Shown: positions 11,013 through 21,118, counted from the first letter of the stretch. The stretch: DNA of 64,000 nucleotides from Candidatus Methylopumilus turicensis (GCF_000953015.1 NZ_LN794158.1:1-64000), one strand, 5' to 3'. Translations and numbers: made by a program. The notes: generated by a model not told the origin, from the sequence alone.

Positions 11013-11480
11013 TTAATCAGCTATGGTTTGAATTGCGTAATCTAAAGCCAATAAATAACCCTGTGCGCCCAAGCCACTGATGACACCTACTGCGATGTCT
11101 GAGAAGTAGGAGTGATGGCGGAATGTTTCTCGAGCATAAATATTGGATAAGTGTACTTCAACGAAAGGTACTTTAATCGCTGAAAGCGCATCGCGAAGGG
11201 CGACGGATGTATGGGTAAAAGCAGCGGGATTAATGATAATGAAATCCACTTTTTTATCAGCACTACCATTTGCTACATCATGTAATCTTTGAATTAATTC
11301 AACTTCGGAATTGCTTTGGAATGACTGTAGATTGATATTTGCTTCTTTAGCGCGCTTCGCCATTAAGCTATCAATATCAGCGAGTGTATTATTGCCATAA
11401 TGGTTGGGTTCGCGCAAACCTAATAGATTTAAGTTCGGCCCATGTAACACCAATACGGATTTAAAATTGTTTTCAGCCAT
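11013..11480 (-). CDS. aroQ: Type II 3-dehydroquinate dehydratase
   Basis: AroQ dehydrates 3-dehydroquinate to 3-dehydroshikimate, step three of the shikimate pathway. The family's N-terminal [20 protein letters not shown], the catalytic-loop tyrosine there and the histidine motif FVEVHLSN are all visible. The frame is open 15 codons further upstream, but the ATG at 11480 ([10 protein letters not shown]) gives a 155-residue protein close to the family length and is preferred. It is upstream of accBC on the same strand. Confidence 0.95.
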   Translation of the reverse strand: MAENNFKSVLVLHGPNLNLLGLREPNHYGNNTLADIDSLMAKRAKEANINLQSFQSNSEVELIQRLHDVANGSADKKVDFIIINPAAFTHTSVALRDALSAIKVPFVEVHLSNIYARETFRHHSYFSDIAVGVISGLGAQGYLLALDYAIQTIAD

Positions 11481-11587
11481 ATTTTTGATGATTCCCAAAA
11501 GAAAAAGCTTTTTTGGAAGATTCAAGTTTGTCGTAAATTAGAAGATATTCTACAGCAATTTAACGAATTTTGAAGAAATTAACTGTT

Positions 11588-12157
11588 TTATTGCTTTTCG
11601 TTTGAGGATGAAACCTTGAGAAGTGGAATAAGCGTTTTTTCAAGAAGTTGTTGATTCACTCGACCAAAAAAGTGCGTGACCACCGTGCCATCTTTATCAA
11701 TGATGACCGTATAAGGCAAGATACCACGATCGTTACCTAGCCTCTCTGCAAGACGCATTGCTTCCAAGTCCCCAGATAAAATTGGATAACTCACGGGAGC
11801 GTTTTTCATGAATGCCTTTGTGGTATCCAAATCTTCCGTTGATAGCCCAACAATCACTACATTTTTTTGATGGTACTGTTTTTGCATTTCGGATAGCTCA
11901 GGCATTTCTTCTCGGCATGGTGGGCACCATGTTGCCCAAAAATTAAGCACAATGACTTTGCCTTGCCATTGTTTGAGTGATTGTTGCTCACCGTTCATGT
12001 CTTTAAAGCGCGTATTCATTAGCGCATTATTATCGATAGAAATGGCCGCTACACTGGTTGTTTCAAGCGGCGCTTTGTTGGCGAACTGTTGAAATAAAAA
12101 CCAGCCAGTGAGGACTGACAAAATGAAAGCAATTAACAAGCGACCATAGGATTGCAT
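11588..12157 (-). CDS. TlpA/ResA-like thiol-disulfide oxidoreductase
   Basis: This 189-residue protein has one N-terminal membrane anchor (residues 6-25) and a periplasmic thioredoxin-like domain. The redox motif is WATWCPPCREEMPEL (CPPC). The fold matches the TlpA/ResA/DsbE group that reduces cytochrome c apoproteins or other periplasmic thiols. Its start overlaps the end of dsbD by 25 bases and has a GGAG ribosome site inside dsbD. DsbD is therefore its likely electron donor. Its substrate is not known. Confidence 0.88.
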   Translation of the reverse strand: MQSYGRLLIAFILSVLTGWFLFQQFANKAPLETTSVAAISIDNNALMNTRFKDMNGEQQSLKQWQGKVIVLNFWATWCPPCREEMPELSEMQKQYHQKNVVIVGLSTEDLDTTKAFMKNAPVSYPILSGDLEAMRLAERLGNDRGILPYTVIIDKDGTVVTHFFGRVNQQLLEKTLIPLLKVSSSNEKQ

Positions 12158-13986
12158 TCATCATCTCCGAGCGTATTAAGTTGGTTAAGTACTTTTATAA
12201 AATCTTCTGGGGCTTGGTAGCCAATCACTTTAAGCGCTGCGACTTCATGACCAGATTTGTTGAAGAAAACAATGCCTGGTGGCCCAAACAGTTTGAATTT
12301 GTTTAATAAGGCGACCTCTTCAGGAGCGTTTGCAGTCACATCTGCTTGTAAAAGCACGGCATTTTGTAGCGCTTTTTTCACAGCAGGGTCGTTAAAGGTA
12401 AACGTTTCAAGCTCTTTACAAGCCACACACCAATCTGCATAAAAATCTAGCATGACGACTTTGCCTTGCGCATTTTTAACGTGCTCTTCAAGCTCCCCAA
12501 TGCTATGAATCCGTTTGAAGTTTAAAGAACTGTTTGATGAATTGGCGGGATTGGCGACGAGTCCGCTCAATGGTTGCCATGGAGACTTTGCGCCAGATGC
12601 TGCACCAACAATCAGGGTGAGGCCAAGCGTTAATAGCATGATGCCAAGTCCTTTCAGTAAGCGAGATCCCGTCTCAGCTTCAGGCGGCAGAGGGTCTAAG
12701 GCATGTAGATACATAGATGGAATAATCAAGAGTGCTGCCCAAAGTAGCATTTGAAGATTAGCTGGTATCACTGGTGAAATTAAGTAAATAGCAACGCCTA
12801 ACATCAATACACCAAAGAAATTACGCACCGTGGTCATCCATCCACCCGCTTTTGGCAAAATATGACCCGCAGATGCCCCAATTAATAAGAGCGGGAAGCC
12901 CATGCCGATGGAGAGTGCAAAAAGTGCAATGCCTCCTAAAACGACATCATGAGTTTGGCTTATATAGATCAATGCACCAGCAAGAGGGGCCGCAACACAA
13001 GGGCTGACGATTAAGGCTGACAGAGCCCCCATGCTGAAAACACCAATAAACTGACCCCCTTTAATACCATTAGCTACAATCACCATGCGATTTTCAATCG
13101 CACTTGGGAGACGAAGCTCATAAAAACCAAACATTGAGAACGCTAAAAATACAAAAATAATAGCCGTGACACCCAGCATCCAAGGGCTTTGTAGGGCATT
13201 GCTGAGCAATTGTCCTGATAGGCCCGCTGCAATGCCCGCCAAGCTATAGCTGAGCGACATGCCAAAGACGTATGCTAAAGAAAGGTTAAATGAGTGCAGG
13301 CGCGACGTGTCATGATGGTGTGCTTTTTTATCGCCCACGATAATGCCAGACAAAATAGGAATCATGGGAAGTACGCAGGGCGTCAGCGCCAATAATAGAC
13401 CAAAGCCAAAGAAGCCAATCACAATTAACCAAAGTTGTCCGCCTTTCAATAAAGTCGTCGCTTGATCGTCGTTGCTCTGAAGATTGTTGGCAATGTCAGC
13501 GGTATCTGTGAGGGCAATCTCAAAGGATTTATGAATGGGCGAGTAACATAGGCCTTTTTCACTACAACCCTGATATGTGGCTTCTAGCGTAATCGTATCG
13601 CGCCCATCAGCTAAGTCTTTTAAAGCAATGTCGGCAACAAAGCTTTGGTGAAAAACCTCAGTCTCCCCAAAATTCGGATCCTTTTTGATCTCACCTGGAG
13701 GAAAGTAGGTCTTCTCAATCGAGGCATGTGGGCTTTTGAATTGAATGCGATCACGATATAAATAATGACCTGGTGCAATCGTAAATTGCGCTTTAATCAA
13801 TCTTGTATTCTGTGGAGATAGCGCAAGTTTGAATGCTTGATCTGGCGTTAACACCTGATCATTTGAGTCGAACAAACTACTCTTGCTAATCGAAGAACTG
13901 TTTTCTGTCGTCCAAGCAGGGGTAATCACGCTCATGGAGAAAAGCAGAAAGCTGATGATAAAAGCGGAGAGTTTCAAGTCAAGCAC
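12133..13986 (-). CDS. dsbD: Thiol:disulfide interchange protein DsbD
   Basis: DsbD carries electrons from cytoplasmic thioredoxin across the inner membrane to periplasmic thiols. The 617-residue protein has a signal sequence, an N-terminal alpha domain with the cysteines of YQGCSEKGLCYSP and a multi-helix membrane domain. That domain has paired cysteines in LTPCVLPMIPI and VSPCVAAPLAG. The C-terminal thioredoxin domain carries DFYADWCVACKELE. All six redox cysteines are present. It lies six bases after cutA and overlaps the TlpA-like gene. Confidence 0.97.
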   Translation of the reverse strand: MLDLKLSAFIISFLLFSMSVITPAWTTENSSSISKSSLFDSNDQVLTPDQAFKLALSPQNTRLIKAQFTIAPGHYLYRDRIQFKSPHASIEKTYFPPGEIKKDPNFGETEVFHQSFVADIALKDLADGRDTITLEATYQGCSEKGLCYSPIHKSFEIALTDTADIANNLQSNDDQATTLLKGGQLWLIVIGFFGFGLLLALTPCVLPMIPILSGIIVGDKKAHHHDTSRLHSFNLSLAYVFGMSLSYSLAGIAAGLSGQLLSNALQSPWMLGVTAIIFVFLAFSMFGFYELRLPSAIENRMVIVANGIKGGQFIGVFSMGALSALIVSPCVAAPLAGALIYISQTHDVVLGGIALFALSIGMGFPLLLIGASAGHILPKAGGWMTTVRNFFGVLMLGVAIYLISPVIPANLQMLLWAALLIIPSMYLHALDPLPPEAETGSRLLKGLGIMLLTLGLTLIVGAASGAKSPWQPLSGLVANPANSSNSSLNFKRIHSIGELEEHVKNAQGKVVMLDFYADWCVACKELETFTFNDPAVKKALQNAVLLQADVTANAPEEVALLNKFKLFGPPGIVFFNKSGHEVAALKVIGYQAPEDFIKVLNQLNTLGDDECNPMVAC

Positions 13987-13992
13987 CCTAAA

Positions 13993-14334
13993 TTAAGTTG
14001 TGTTGGCAGTCATGCTGGTCACCCAAGCCAAGTAATCGGGTAACCCACCATCAATTCCGATAAAAATGATTTCTGGGAGTTCATATGGATGATGTTTTAA
14101 AATAGCCGCTTCTATTTCAGGATAGTGATCACGCGACGCTTTTATCATCATCGGTACTTCAGTCGTTTTTTCAAGCTTATCTTGCCATTGATACATCGAA
14201 GTGCATGGTGCAAGTATATTAACGCAAGCCACTAATTGCGCGGTGATTAAATTTTGTGCTAACTTCTCTGCAGAATTGATGTCTGGTAAGTTCGTTAGCA
14301 CTAAAATAGCGTTATTCCCTATTGGGGTCGTCAT
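13993..14334 (-). CDS. cutA: Divalent-cation tolerance protein CutA
   Basis: CutA is a small trimeric protein linked to divalent metal tolerance; its molecular role is still unclear. The 113-residue sequence shows the typical LAQNLITAQLVACVNILAP and MYQWQDKLEKTTEVPMMIK segments and the end HPYELPEIIFIGIDGGLPDYLAWV. cutA directly upstream of dsbD is a common proteobacterial arrangement. It diverges from fxsA. Confidence 0.95.
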   Translation of the reverse strand: MTTPIGNNAILVLTNLPDINSAEKLAQNLITAQLVACVNILAPCTSMYQWQDKLEKTTEVPMMIKASRDHYPEIEAAILKHHPYELPEIIFIGIDGGLPDYLAWVTSMTANTT

Positions 14335-14375
14335 ATTGAATCTTTTGCTCGTTAAGCAATTTAAGAAAGCACTTC

Positions 14376-14768
14376 ATGCGCCTGTTCATGCTTTTAATTT
14401 TACTCGCATTTCCAATCCTGGAGATATGGTTAATCATCGAGTTAACCGCCAAATATGATTGGTGGTTTATTACATACCTAGTGATCGTGACATTCTTAGG
14501 CCTGCGATTAATCAAAGAAGAGAAGCAATTGTTTGCCGGCCGTATGATGCAAACTCTTGCGCAAAGTGCTAATCCAGGTAGCGCCTTATTCGGAAGTGTC
14601 AAAAACTTGATTGCAGGTATTTTATTTGTGATTCCTGGCATTATCACAGATGGTATAGCCGTCATTCTGCTCTTATTACCTAGCACGCCCTCAGCGTCTA
14701 ACGCGGCCTTTAAACAAAGCGCGGCTAATGATGATGTGATTGAAGGCGAGTATAGGCGAGAGGACTAA
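14376..14768 (+). CDS. fxsA: FxsA-family membrane protein
   Basis: FxsA is a small inner-membrane protein; in E. coli its overproduction relieves phage F exclusion. The 130-residue protein has three to four hydrophobic helices, the N-terminal LLILLAFPILEIWLIIELTAKYDWWFITYLVIVTFLGLRLI and a Gly/Pro-rich LIAGILFVIPGIITDGIAVILLL, followed by a polar tail. It is divergent from cutA and just upstream of the flavin reductase gene. Confidence 0.88.
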   Translation: MRLFMLLILLAFPILEIWLIIELTAKYDWWFITYLVIVTFLGLRLIKEEKQLFAGRMMQTLAQSANPGSALFGSVKNLIAGILFVIPGIITDGIAVILLLLPSTPSASNAAFKQSAANDDVIEGEYRRED

Positions 14769-14806
14769 ATCCCTCGATGACTATCATTTAAATAATAGGA
14801 TAATCA

Positions 14807-15832
14807 ATGGCTTATCAAGTCACCATTCAACCAAGTGGTCATGTTTACTCAGTCACAGATCAAGAAACTTTTTTAGATGCGGCCATTGATGCGGGGCTAA
14901 ACCTGCCTTACGGTTGTCGCATTGGCTCTTGTGGTGCCTGCAAAGGTAAAGTCTTATCAGGGGAAGTGGATTACGGCAAATACCAAGCGATGGCCCTCAC
15001 TGAAGCCGAAAAAGGCTCGGGATTGGCCTTGTTTTGTTGCGCAAAACCTTTAAGTGATACGGTGATTGAGTGTCGAGAGGTCGCAGCTTTAAACGGCATC
15101 AAGCCAAGGATCTTTCCAGTGCGCGTGCAAATGATGGAAAAACTTTCTCATGATGTCATGGCATTATTTCTTAAGCTCCCAAGTAATGAGCGTATGCAAT
15201 TCTTAGCCGGACAGTACATTGAGTTTATTTTAAAAGACGGAAAACGAAGAGCGTTTTCTTTGGCAAATGCACCCCATAACGACGAGTTCTTAGAGTTACA
15301 TTTGCGCTTAGTGCCAGGGGGCGCGTTTACAGAATACGTTTTCAATGAAATGCCAGAAAAAGCAATTTTGCGCTTAGAGGGACCTTTTGGCAGCTTTTAC
15401 TTGCGAGAAGACAGCAATAAGCCGATTATCTTTGTTGCAGGCGGCACGGGTTTTGCGCCAATTAAAGGCTTGATTGAACACATTTTGCACCAAACTACCC
15501 AACGTGAAATGGTGCTTTATTGGGGGGTCAAAGCTTTAGAAGATCTTTATATGCCAGCCTTACCGCACGCTTGGGCAAGTATGCATCCTAACTTTAAGTT
15601 TATACCAGTATTGTCAGCACCTGCGCCAAGTGATGCTTGGCAGGGCAGAACCGGCTTAGTGCATCAAGCAGTTTTGGATGACTTTGCAGAGTTAAGCGCG
15701 CATGAGGTTTATTGTTGCGGCGCGCCTGTGATGGTTGATACCGCCTCGGTCACCTTTAAAGAGCGTGGACTTCCGGCGGATGCATTTTTTGCAGACGTAT
15801 TCTCTTACGCCCTTCAAGCACCAACAACTTAA
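14807..15832 (+). CDS. Ferredoxin-type NAD(P)H flavin reductase
   Basis: The 341-residue protein joins an N-terminal plant-type [2Fe-2S] domain to a ferredoxin-NADP reductase-like FAD/NAD(P)H domain. The cluster cysteines are in CRIGSCGACKGKV plus a distal cysteine in LFCCAKP. FAD binding is indicated by RAFSLANAP and nucleotide binding by IIFVAGGTGFAPIKGLIEH. The architecture resembles CDP-6-deoxyglucoseen reductase (AscD) and oxygenase reductase components. No partner oxygenase is adjacent, so its electron acceptor is unknown. Confidence 0.85.
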   Translation: MAYQVTIQPSGHVYSVTDQETFLDAAIDAGLNLPYGCRIGSCGACKGKVLSGEVDYGKYQAMALTEAEKGSGLALFCCAKPLSDTVIECREVAALNGIKPRIFPVRVQMMEKLSHDVMALFLKLPSNERMQFLAGQYIEFILKDGKRRAFSLANAPHNDEFLELHLRLVPGGAFTEYVFNEMPEKAILRLEGPFGSFYLREDSNKPIIFVAGGTGFAPIKGLIEHILHQTTQREMVLYWGVKALEDLYMPALPHAWASMHPNFKFIPVLSAPAPSDAWQGRTGLVHQAVLDDFAELSAHEVYCCGAPVMVDTASVTFKERGLPADAFFADVFSYALQAPTT

Positions 15833-15851
15833 TATTGGCGAGCGACTGAGG

Positions 15852-16940
15852 CTACTCTTCTAAATCATCTTGGTGTACACGACGTCTTGCACGAACGCCT
15901 TCTGCCAATATATCTAAAATAGCAATTGTGTCATCCCAGCCTAAACAGGCATCGGTAATCGATTTCCCGTATTCCAAAGTGCATCCTGGAGTATGGTCTT
16001 GGCGACCCTCATTGAGATGTGACTCCACCATCAAGCCCATGATGCGCTCATCACCGGCTTTAAGTTGCTCGGCGACGTTCTTCGCCACTTCCAACTGTAA
16101 GCGATATTGTTTAAGACTATTGGCGTGAGAGCAATCCACCATGACTTTTGGGGCAAGACCTGATGCTGCCAATTCCGTTGCGGCAGCACCAACGCTAAGC
16201 GCATCGTAATTTGGTGTTTTGCCACCACGTAAAATTACGTGGCAATCTTCATTGCCCGCCGTTGAAACAATGGCAGATTGTCCTTCTTTGGTCACAGATA
16301 AAAAGTGATGAGGACTCGCTGCCGCTTTGATGGCATCTACCGCAATACGAATATTGCCATCTGTACCGTTTTTAAAGCCGACGGGGCAGGAAAGCCCAGA
16401 GGCTAATTCTCGATGCACCTGAGACTCTGTTGTGCGAGCCCCTATGGCGCCCCAGCTGACTAAGTCTGCGGTGTATTGTGGTGTGATGGTATCTAAAAAC
16501 TCTGTGCCTGCAGGCATGCCAAGCTCATTGACTTCGAGCAAAAATCGTCTTGCGATTTCTAGGCCCTCATTGATTTTGAAGCTACCATCTAAGTAGGGAT
16601 CGTTTATTAAACCTTTCCATCCAACCGTCGTGCGCGGTTTCTCAAAGTAAACGCGCATGACGATGATAAGTTCTTTTTCGTAAATTTCACGTTGCGCTAA
16701 TAAACGTTTAGCGTAAGCAATCCCAGCCTCTTCGTCATGAATAGAGCAAGGGCCAATAATGAGCAGCAATCGGTCGTCGGCATTATGAAGTACCTGATGA
16801 ATCGCTGCGCGTGTAGCCACAATATTGTCCACGGTTTTTTGGCTTGCTTGTAACGATGTTAAAAAATCAGAAGGCGGTCTAAGCGCTTTAATTTCTTTAA
16901 TGCGAACATCATCGGTAGCAAATTTTTGGATAGGGCTCAT
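15852..16940 (-). CDS. aroG: Class I 3-deoxy-7-phosphoheptulonate (DAHP) synthase
   Basis: This enzyme condenses phosphoenolpyruvate and erythrose 4-phosphate, the first step of aromatic amino-acid synthesis. The 362-residue length and motifs LLIIGPCSIHDEEAG, RVYFEKPRTTVGWKGLINDP and IGARTTESQVHRELASG identify the AroF/G/H class. Which aromatic amino acid inhibits it cannot be read from sequence alone, so aroG is a convenience symbol. It is convergent with the flavin reductase, with no obvious terminator between them. Confidence 0.95.
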   Translation of the reverse strand: MSPIQKFATDDVRIKEIKALRPPSDFLTSLQASQKTVDNIVATRAAIHQVLHNADDRLLLIIGPCSIHDEEAGIAYAKRLLAQREIYEKELIIVMRVYFEKPRTTVGWKGLINDPYLDGSFKINEGLEIARRFLLEVNELGMPAGTEFLDTITPQYTADLVSWGAIGARTTESQVHRELASGLSCPVGFKNGTDGNIRIAVDAIKAAASPHHFLSVTKEGQSAIVSTAGNEDCHVILRGGKTPNYDALSVGAAATELAASGLAPKVMVDCSHANSLKQYRLQLEVAKNVAEQLKAGDERIMGLMVESHLNEGRQDHTPGCTLEYGKSITDACLGWDDTIAILDILAEGVRARRRVHQDDLEE

Positions 16941-16976
16941 GTTGTCTATATCAGGTTCACAGCAGAAAACGCTATT

Positions 16977-18158
16977 TTAATGCAAATCCGCAATAAAATT
17001 AGTGCTGGCACGATAATGTTGATTCGCAGCGGTGAGTTGGCCTTTTTTTTCTAACAGGCCAGCAAGGGCCAAATGCCTTGTGGCACTTGGTTCAAGGCTT
17101 AAACTAGCTTCGTAATAACTCTCAGCTTTACCCCAAAGCTTTAATCGGACGCAAAGTTTACCAAGGGTTTCTAACAGATCGGCATCATTAGGGTGATTCA
17201 TCAGCCAATATTCCGCTTGTTGTAACTGCTTGGTCGGTGCGCTTGTCATGCAATTTCCGAGCAATCGAACCAACGCACTTGACCAATGTTTAGTAAGATT
17301 CATTTCGACAATTCTCGCTGCTTCGTCATGCGCGCCAGCTTCTATTAGCAATGGAACAGCGGTTAATACAAGACGCTCATTAAATTGATCTTCTTCACCA
17401 AGCTTTTTCCAATATGCGGTTAAGCTCGCTAAATCATGCGCATAGCGTTTGATTAAAGCTTGATGTGCTTGCAGTCGAATCTCTTTAATTTTGAGCACTT
17501 CAATCACATCTGTTTTTTCAAGTGATTTCAATATAGTGAGCACACGATCCCAATTCTTAAGGCGTGTTTGAATTTTTAATTCCATCAATAATGCGGGTTG
17601 ATAATGCGGCTCAATGGCTGCGAGGCGCTGTAAAATCGTTAATGCGAGTTGATATTGCTGGTCATCTAAAAGCATTTCAGCCTGCGTAAGCAATCTTGCA
17701 ACAGCGGCTTTAGGCGCAAGACGTTCTGCTTCTGATAAGAAGTAGTCTCGTCTCGTTTTGTGTCTGAGTTTATGGGCGGCCCGTGCGCCAATCAACGCGG
17801 TCAGGCCTGCATCTTCACCATAGTCTAGCGCTTTAGAAGCCGTTTTCTCTGCCAAGTCATATCTGCCTTCTACTAGGGCATGCAAGCTATCGATCAGCGC
17901 TTGATGGCCAGCTTTTTTGCGTAAATGTTCTTTATAAACACGCACTGTTGCTGGTAGGTTGCGCGTGTAATGAAATAGTCGTAATGCAAGGTGTAAAAAA
18001 ATAAAGCTTAAAGTGATCAACACAATTAAAAAATTGAGTGAGGTTTCTAATCGATAGGTGGGGGTTTTAACTAATACATAGCCAGTATTTTGACCCGCAA
18101 GTAATGAAACACCGATGGCAATCGCAAGGACAAGTAACAACCAAAATAGCCGACGCAT
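16977..18158 (-). CDS. hemY: HemY-type TPR membrane protein
   Basis: This 393-residue protein has two N-terminal membrane helices (about 1-22 and 38-62) and then a long alpha-helical region with TPR-like repeats (for example YYEASLSLEPSATRHLALAGLLEKKGQ). That is the proteobacterial HemY found after hemCDX. It is not the Bacillus protoporphyrinogen oxidase of the same name, and its precise role in haem metabolism is unsettled. Its ATG shares a base with the hemX stop (TAATG), implying translational coupling. Confidence 0.9.
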   Translation of the reverse strand: MRRLFWLLLVLAIAIGVSLLAGQNTGYVLVKTPTYRLETSLNFLIVLITLSFIFLHLALRLFHYTRNLPATVRVYKEHLRKKAGHQALIDSLHALVEGRYDLAEKTASKALDYGEDAGLTALIGARAAHKLRHKTRRDYFLSEAERLAPKAAVARLLTQAEMLLDDQQYQLALTILQRLAAIEPHYQPALLMELKIQTRLKNWDRVLTILKSLEKTDVIEVLKIKEIRLQAHQALIKRYAHDLASLTAYWKKLGEEDQFNERLVLTAVPLLIEAGAHDEAARIVEMNLTKHWSSALVRLLGNCMTSAPTKQLQQAEYWLMNHPNDADLLETLGKLCVRLKLWGKAESYYEASLSLEPSATRHLALAGLLEKKGQLTAANQHYRASTNFIADLH

Positions 18159-19240
18159 TATGGAAGCCTTTTTGATTTTGGTTCGCGTGCTAATGCTGGC
18201 ACGAAGCTGAGTTTGTAAAGATTAAGCAATCTTAAACTCTGCTCAATATCTGGCAGCTCAGTCGATATATGGTTGCTAGTAAGCGCTTTAATTTCTAATA
18301 AGGTATTTTGCGTGAGCGATTCACGACCATCAAAGTGAAGACTAATTGCACTTTGCGCCGCAGCTAAGTCCGATTTATAGGTCACTTCATCGTGTCTAAG
18401 CAACGCAATGCGCGCAGTTAATAAATGTAACTTAATATTTTCACGAAGGAAGAATGTTTGCTCTTGCGTAAGCAAAGGCAACTCAGGACGATCGATACGC
18501 TCGATGCGAATCATACCTTTAATATCCTGCCAAATTTCTTGGGTCAATTTGCGCCATGGATTATTTGATGTATCAGGCGCGATTTTGTTTTGAGCTGAAT
18601 TTGGGTGGCGGTCGCTAACTAAAGCTAACTGATCGACGCGCTGAGAAAGGTTGCCTAGTTTTAAACTGATTGAAGTGAGATCAGCAAGCGGTAAATTTTG
18701 TAAGCGCTGAATGTCTTGGTTGATGGATTTCCGTAATTGCACCGCTTTTTGGCTATCAAATCCTTGTAATCTTGTATCGGCTGCTTGAAGAGCAAGAAGC
18801 GCAGGCTTGATGTTTCCAGCCAATTGCAACTGCTGATTAGCAATCACCAATAATTGCTCAACATCAGAAAGCATCCGCTCTTCGCGGTTGTTTGCAAGCT
18901 CTTGGTATAGGGCTTTTAAGGCAGCCTGCTGATCGAACGATTCGGTATATTTTTCTTCTAGGATTTCAGCGCGCGCGGCAATTTCAGCGCTACGCGTATC
19001 GGCATTTTTAGCGAGCGCTAAACTTTGCATGTTTTTTTCATTGAATGTATCGAGCTTGATGGCAAGATCATGCTCAAGATTTTGAATGTTTTTAATGCTG
19101 GATAGCCATAACAATATAACAGCCATGACTGCGAATAGAGAAAGGCCCAATGCAAGTTTCAATCGGCGTGACAATGACTGATCACTCACTTGTTCAGTAT
19201 TCATCGCTGAGGCTTGATCGTTATTAGATTCTTGGTTCAT
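18158..19240 (-). CDS. hemX: HemX-like membrane protein
   Basis: The 360-residue protein has a short polar N-terminus, one membrane helix near 28-46 (KLALGLSLFAVMAVILLWL) and a long helical, coiled-coil-prone periplasmic region. HemX of this type was once annotated as uroporphyrinogen methyltransferase, but the sequence shows no methyltransferase motifs. It lies 19 bases after hemD and is coupled to hemY, so the four genes hemC-D-X-Y form one unit. Confidence 0.9.
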   Translation of the reverse strand: MNQESNNDQASAMNTEQVSDQSLSRRLKLALGLSLFAVMAVILLWLSSIKNIQNLEHDLAIKLDTFNEKNMQSLALAKNADTRSAEIAARAEILEEKYTESFDQQAALKALYQELANNREERMLSDVEQLLVIANQQLQLAGNIKPALLALQAADTRLQGFDSQKAVQLRKSINQDIQRLQNLPLADLTSISLKLGNLSQRVDQLALVSDRHPNSAQNKIAPDTSNNPWRKLTQEIWQDIKGMIRIERIDRPELPLLTQEQTFFLRENIKLHLLTARIALLRHDEVTYKSDLAAAQSAISLHFDGRESLTQNTLLEIKALTSNHISTELPDIEQSLRLLNLYKLSFVPALAREPKSKRLP

Positions 19241-19259
19241 TGTTTGATCTTATCAAGGT

Positions 19260-20036
19260 TTAGTCTATTGATGCGGATGACGTTACTGCTTTAATTAAAC
19301 AGGCCAACATTGCTTCGTCACCAGGTGCAGCTGCAATATGCACATTTAAGCCTAATTGTGTTGGCTCTTCAGCAATTCTAGCGTGGTTCACGCATAGCTT
19401 AACATTTTTAAGCCAAGCTTGATGATTTGCCATGGCCAGAAGGTTTCGCATCGCCTCTGAGCTAGTCACAACGATGGCATCCAGAGATCGCGTTGAAGCG
19501 AATGTCGTTAATTGACTTAAATCTTGCTGAGGATTGATGCGCTGATAGCACTCCGCGAAACTCACCTCAGCGCCACGGGACTTTAAGGTGTCCGCCAATA
19601 CCTCACGTCCCCCGATCCCTCTAAAAATCATCACTTTTTGATTTTTAACTGTTTGCATTTCAGGCAAGGCGAGCAGGGATTCGCTATCAAAGCGGTCTTT
19701 AGGGATTAAGGTGTTTTGGATGCCGAATTTACTTAGCTCGGCGGCGGTACTCGGGCCAATGGCTGCAAATCTCAATGAGGAGGGGAGTTCGAGCTTGCTA
19801 ACAAAAGGCATACCGTTTTGAACGGCATTGCTACTAATAAAAATCGCCCAGTCGTATTCATGAAGACTGCTAATCGTATGTTCAAAAGCTTGGTAATTAC
19901 TCAGCGGCGCTATTTCAATCAGTGGAAAAGAAATCACTTCGCCACCGGCCGCTTGCACTAACTTGCTAAGTTTTCCTGCTTGACCAATCGGTCTTGTAAT
20001 GACGATATGACGATCATGAAGCAAGCTTGAGTTCAT
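19260..20036 (-). CDS. hemD: Uroporphyrinogen-III synthase
   Basis: HemD closes and inverts ring D of hydroxymethylbilane to give uroporphyrinogen III. The 258-residue protein is of family length. It shows the weakly conserved markers IVITRPIGQAGKLSKLVQAAGGEVISFPLIEI at the N-terminus, WAIFISSNAVQNGM, and VVTSSEAMRNLL in the second domain. The sequence family is divergent, but position directly after hemC makes the call secure. Confidence 0.95.
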   Translation of the reverse strand: MNSSLLHDRHIVITRPIGQAGKLSKLVQAAGGEVISFPLIEIAPLSNYQAFEHTISSLHEYDWAIFISSNAVQNGMPFVSKLELPSSLRFAAIGPSTAAELSKFGIQNTLIPKDRFDSESLLALPEMQTVKNQKVMIFRGIGGREVLADTLKSRGAEVSFAECYQRINPQQDLSQLTTFASTRSLDAIVVTSSEAMRNLLAMANHQAWLKNVKLCVNHARIAEEPTQLGLNVHIAAAPGDEAMLACLIKAVTSSASID

Positions 20037-20042
20037 CTTGTT

Positions 20043-20978
20043 TTAATGAGTATCTAATGTGGCAAGAATACGATTTGCACCCAAGGCAACCAATTTTTCA
20101 GCGAGTAACTGACCCAATTTTTCAGGATTTTCGATGCTGCCCGTGACTTTCTCTTTGACCATTTCTTTACCATCGACGCTCGCCACAAAGCCTGTCATGG
20201 TAATGCTGTTGTCTTTCATTTGTGCATAAGCGCCGATTGGTACGGTGCAACTTCCAGCGAGCGCACGGCTCATGCCACGCTCCGCCTCTACACAAGCTGC
20301 AGTGGCTGGATGATTAAGAGGTGCAAGCACAGCTATCATATCCGTGCGACTTGCATTAATCTCAATCCCCAGCGCGCCTTGACCAACCGCAGGAATGCTG
20401 TCTTGTGGTGAGATGAGTTCGCGAATGCGAGATTCCAAGCCTAGACGAATTAAGCCCGCTGCTGCAAGAATAATTGCCGCATATTGCCCCTCATCTAGTT
20501 TGCGCAAACGTGTTTGTAAATTACCGCGTAGTGATTCAATTTTTAAATTGGGAAAGCGCGCTTGCAATTGGCTTTGGCGGCGCAAGCTTGAAGTGCCCAC
20601 AATGCTGCCGTCAGGCAATGCGGCTAAGCTGTCAAAATCATTAGAAACAAAAGCATCGCGTGCATCTTCGCGCTCACCAATGGCTGCCATGGCAAATCCA
20701 TCTGGCAAATTCATGGGCACATCTTTCATTGAGTGCACCGCTAAATCCGCACGTCCATCTGCTAACGCTTGCTCAAGCTCTTTCACAAACAAACCCTTGC
20801 CACCAATTCGGGCGAGTGGGGAATCTAGAATTTGATCGCCCGTGGTCGTCATGCCCAAAATCTCAACGGTACTGGTTGGATAAAGGGCTTGTAATCGGCT
20901 TTGAATATGTTTGGCTTGCCACATTGCGAGGGCGCTTTCGCGTGAGGCGATGACGATTTTTTTAGGTGGTGTGTTCAT
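20043..20978 (-). CDS. hemC: Porphobilinogen deaminase (hydroxymethylbilane synthase)
   Basis: HemC polymerises four porphobilinogens into hydroxymethylbilane. The start is taken at the ATG at 20978 ([21 protein letters not shown]), giving 311 residues; the 22 extra upstream codons are not family-like. Key features are the motif VHSMKDVP, the arginine-rich [11 protein letters not shown] and the cofactor-binding cysteine in [11 protein letters not shown]. It heads hemC-D-X-Y and is divergent from argH. Confidence 0.97.
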   Translation of the reverse strand: MNTPPKKIVIASRESALAMWQAKHIQSRLQALYPTSTVEILGMTTTGDQILDSPLARIGGKGLFVKELEQALADGRADLAVHSMKDVPMNLPDGFAMAAIGEREDARDAFVSNDFDSLAALPDGSIVGTSSLRRQSQLQARFPNLKIESLRGNLQTRLRKLDEGQYAAIILAAAGLIRLGLESRIRELISPQDSIPAVGQGALGIEINASRTDMIAVLAPLNHPATAACVEAERGMSRALAGSCTVPIGAYAQMKDNSITMTGFVASVDGKEMVKEKVTGSIENPEKLGQLLAEKLVALGANRILATLDTH

Positions 20979-21118
20979 GCAATCAAATCTATTAACAGAA
21001 GTTTTACTGATTTTAACATACCGCTGACGCTTGGCTTGTTGCAAAGGATGACATAGAAAAAATGATGTTTTGCTTTATACTTACTACATAAATTCATTAC
21101 AGATAAGCGTCTTACAGC

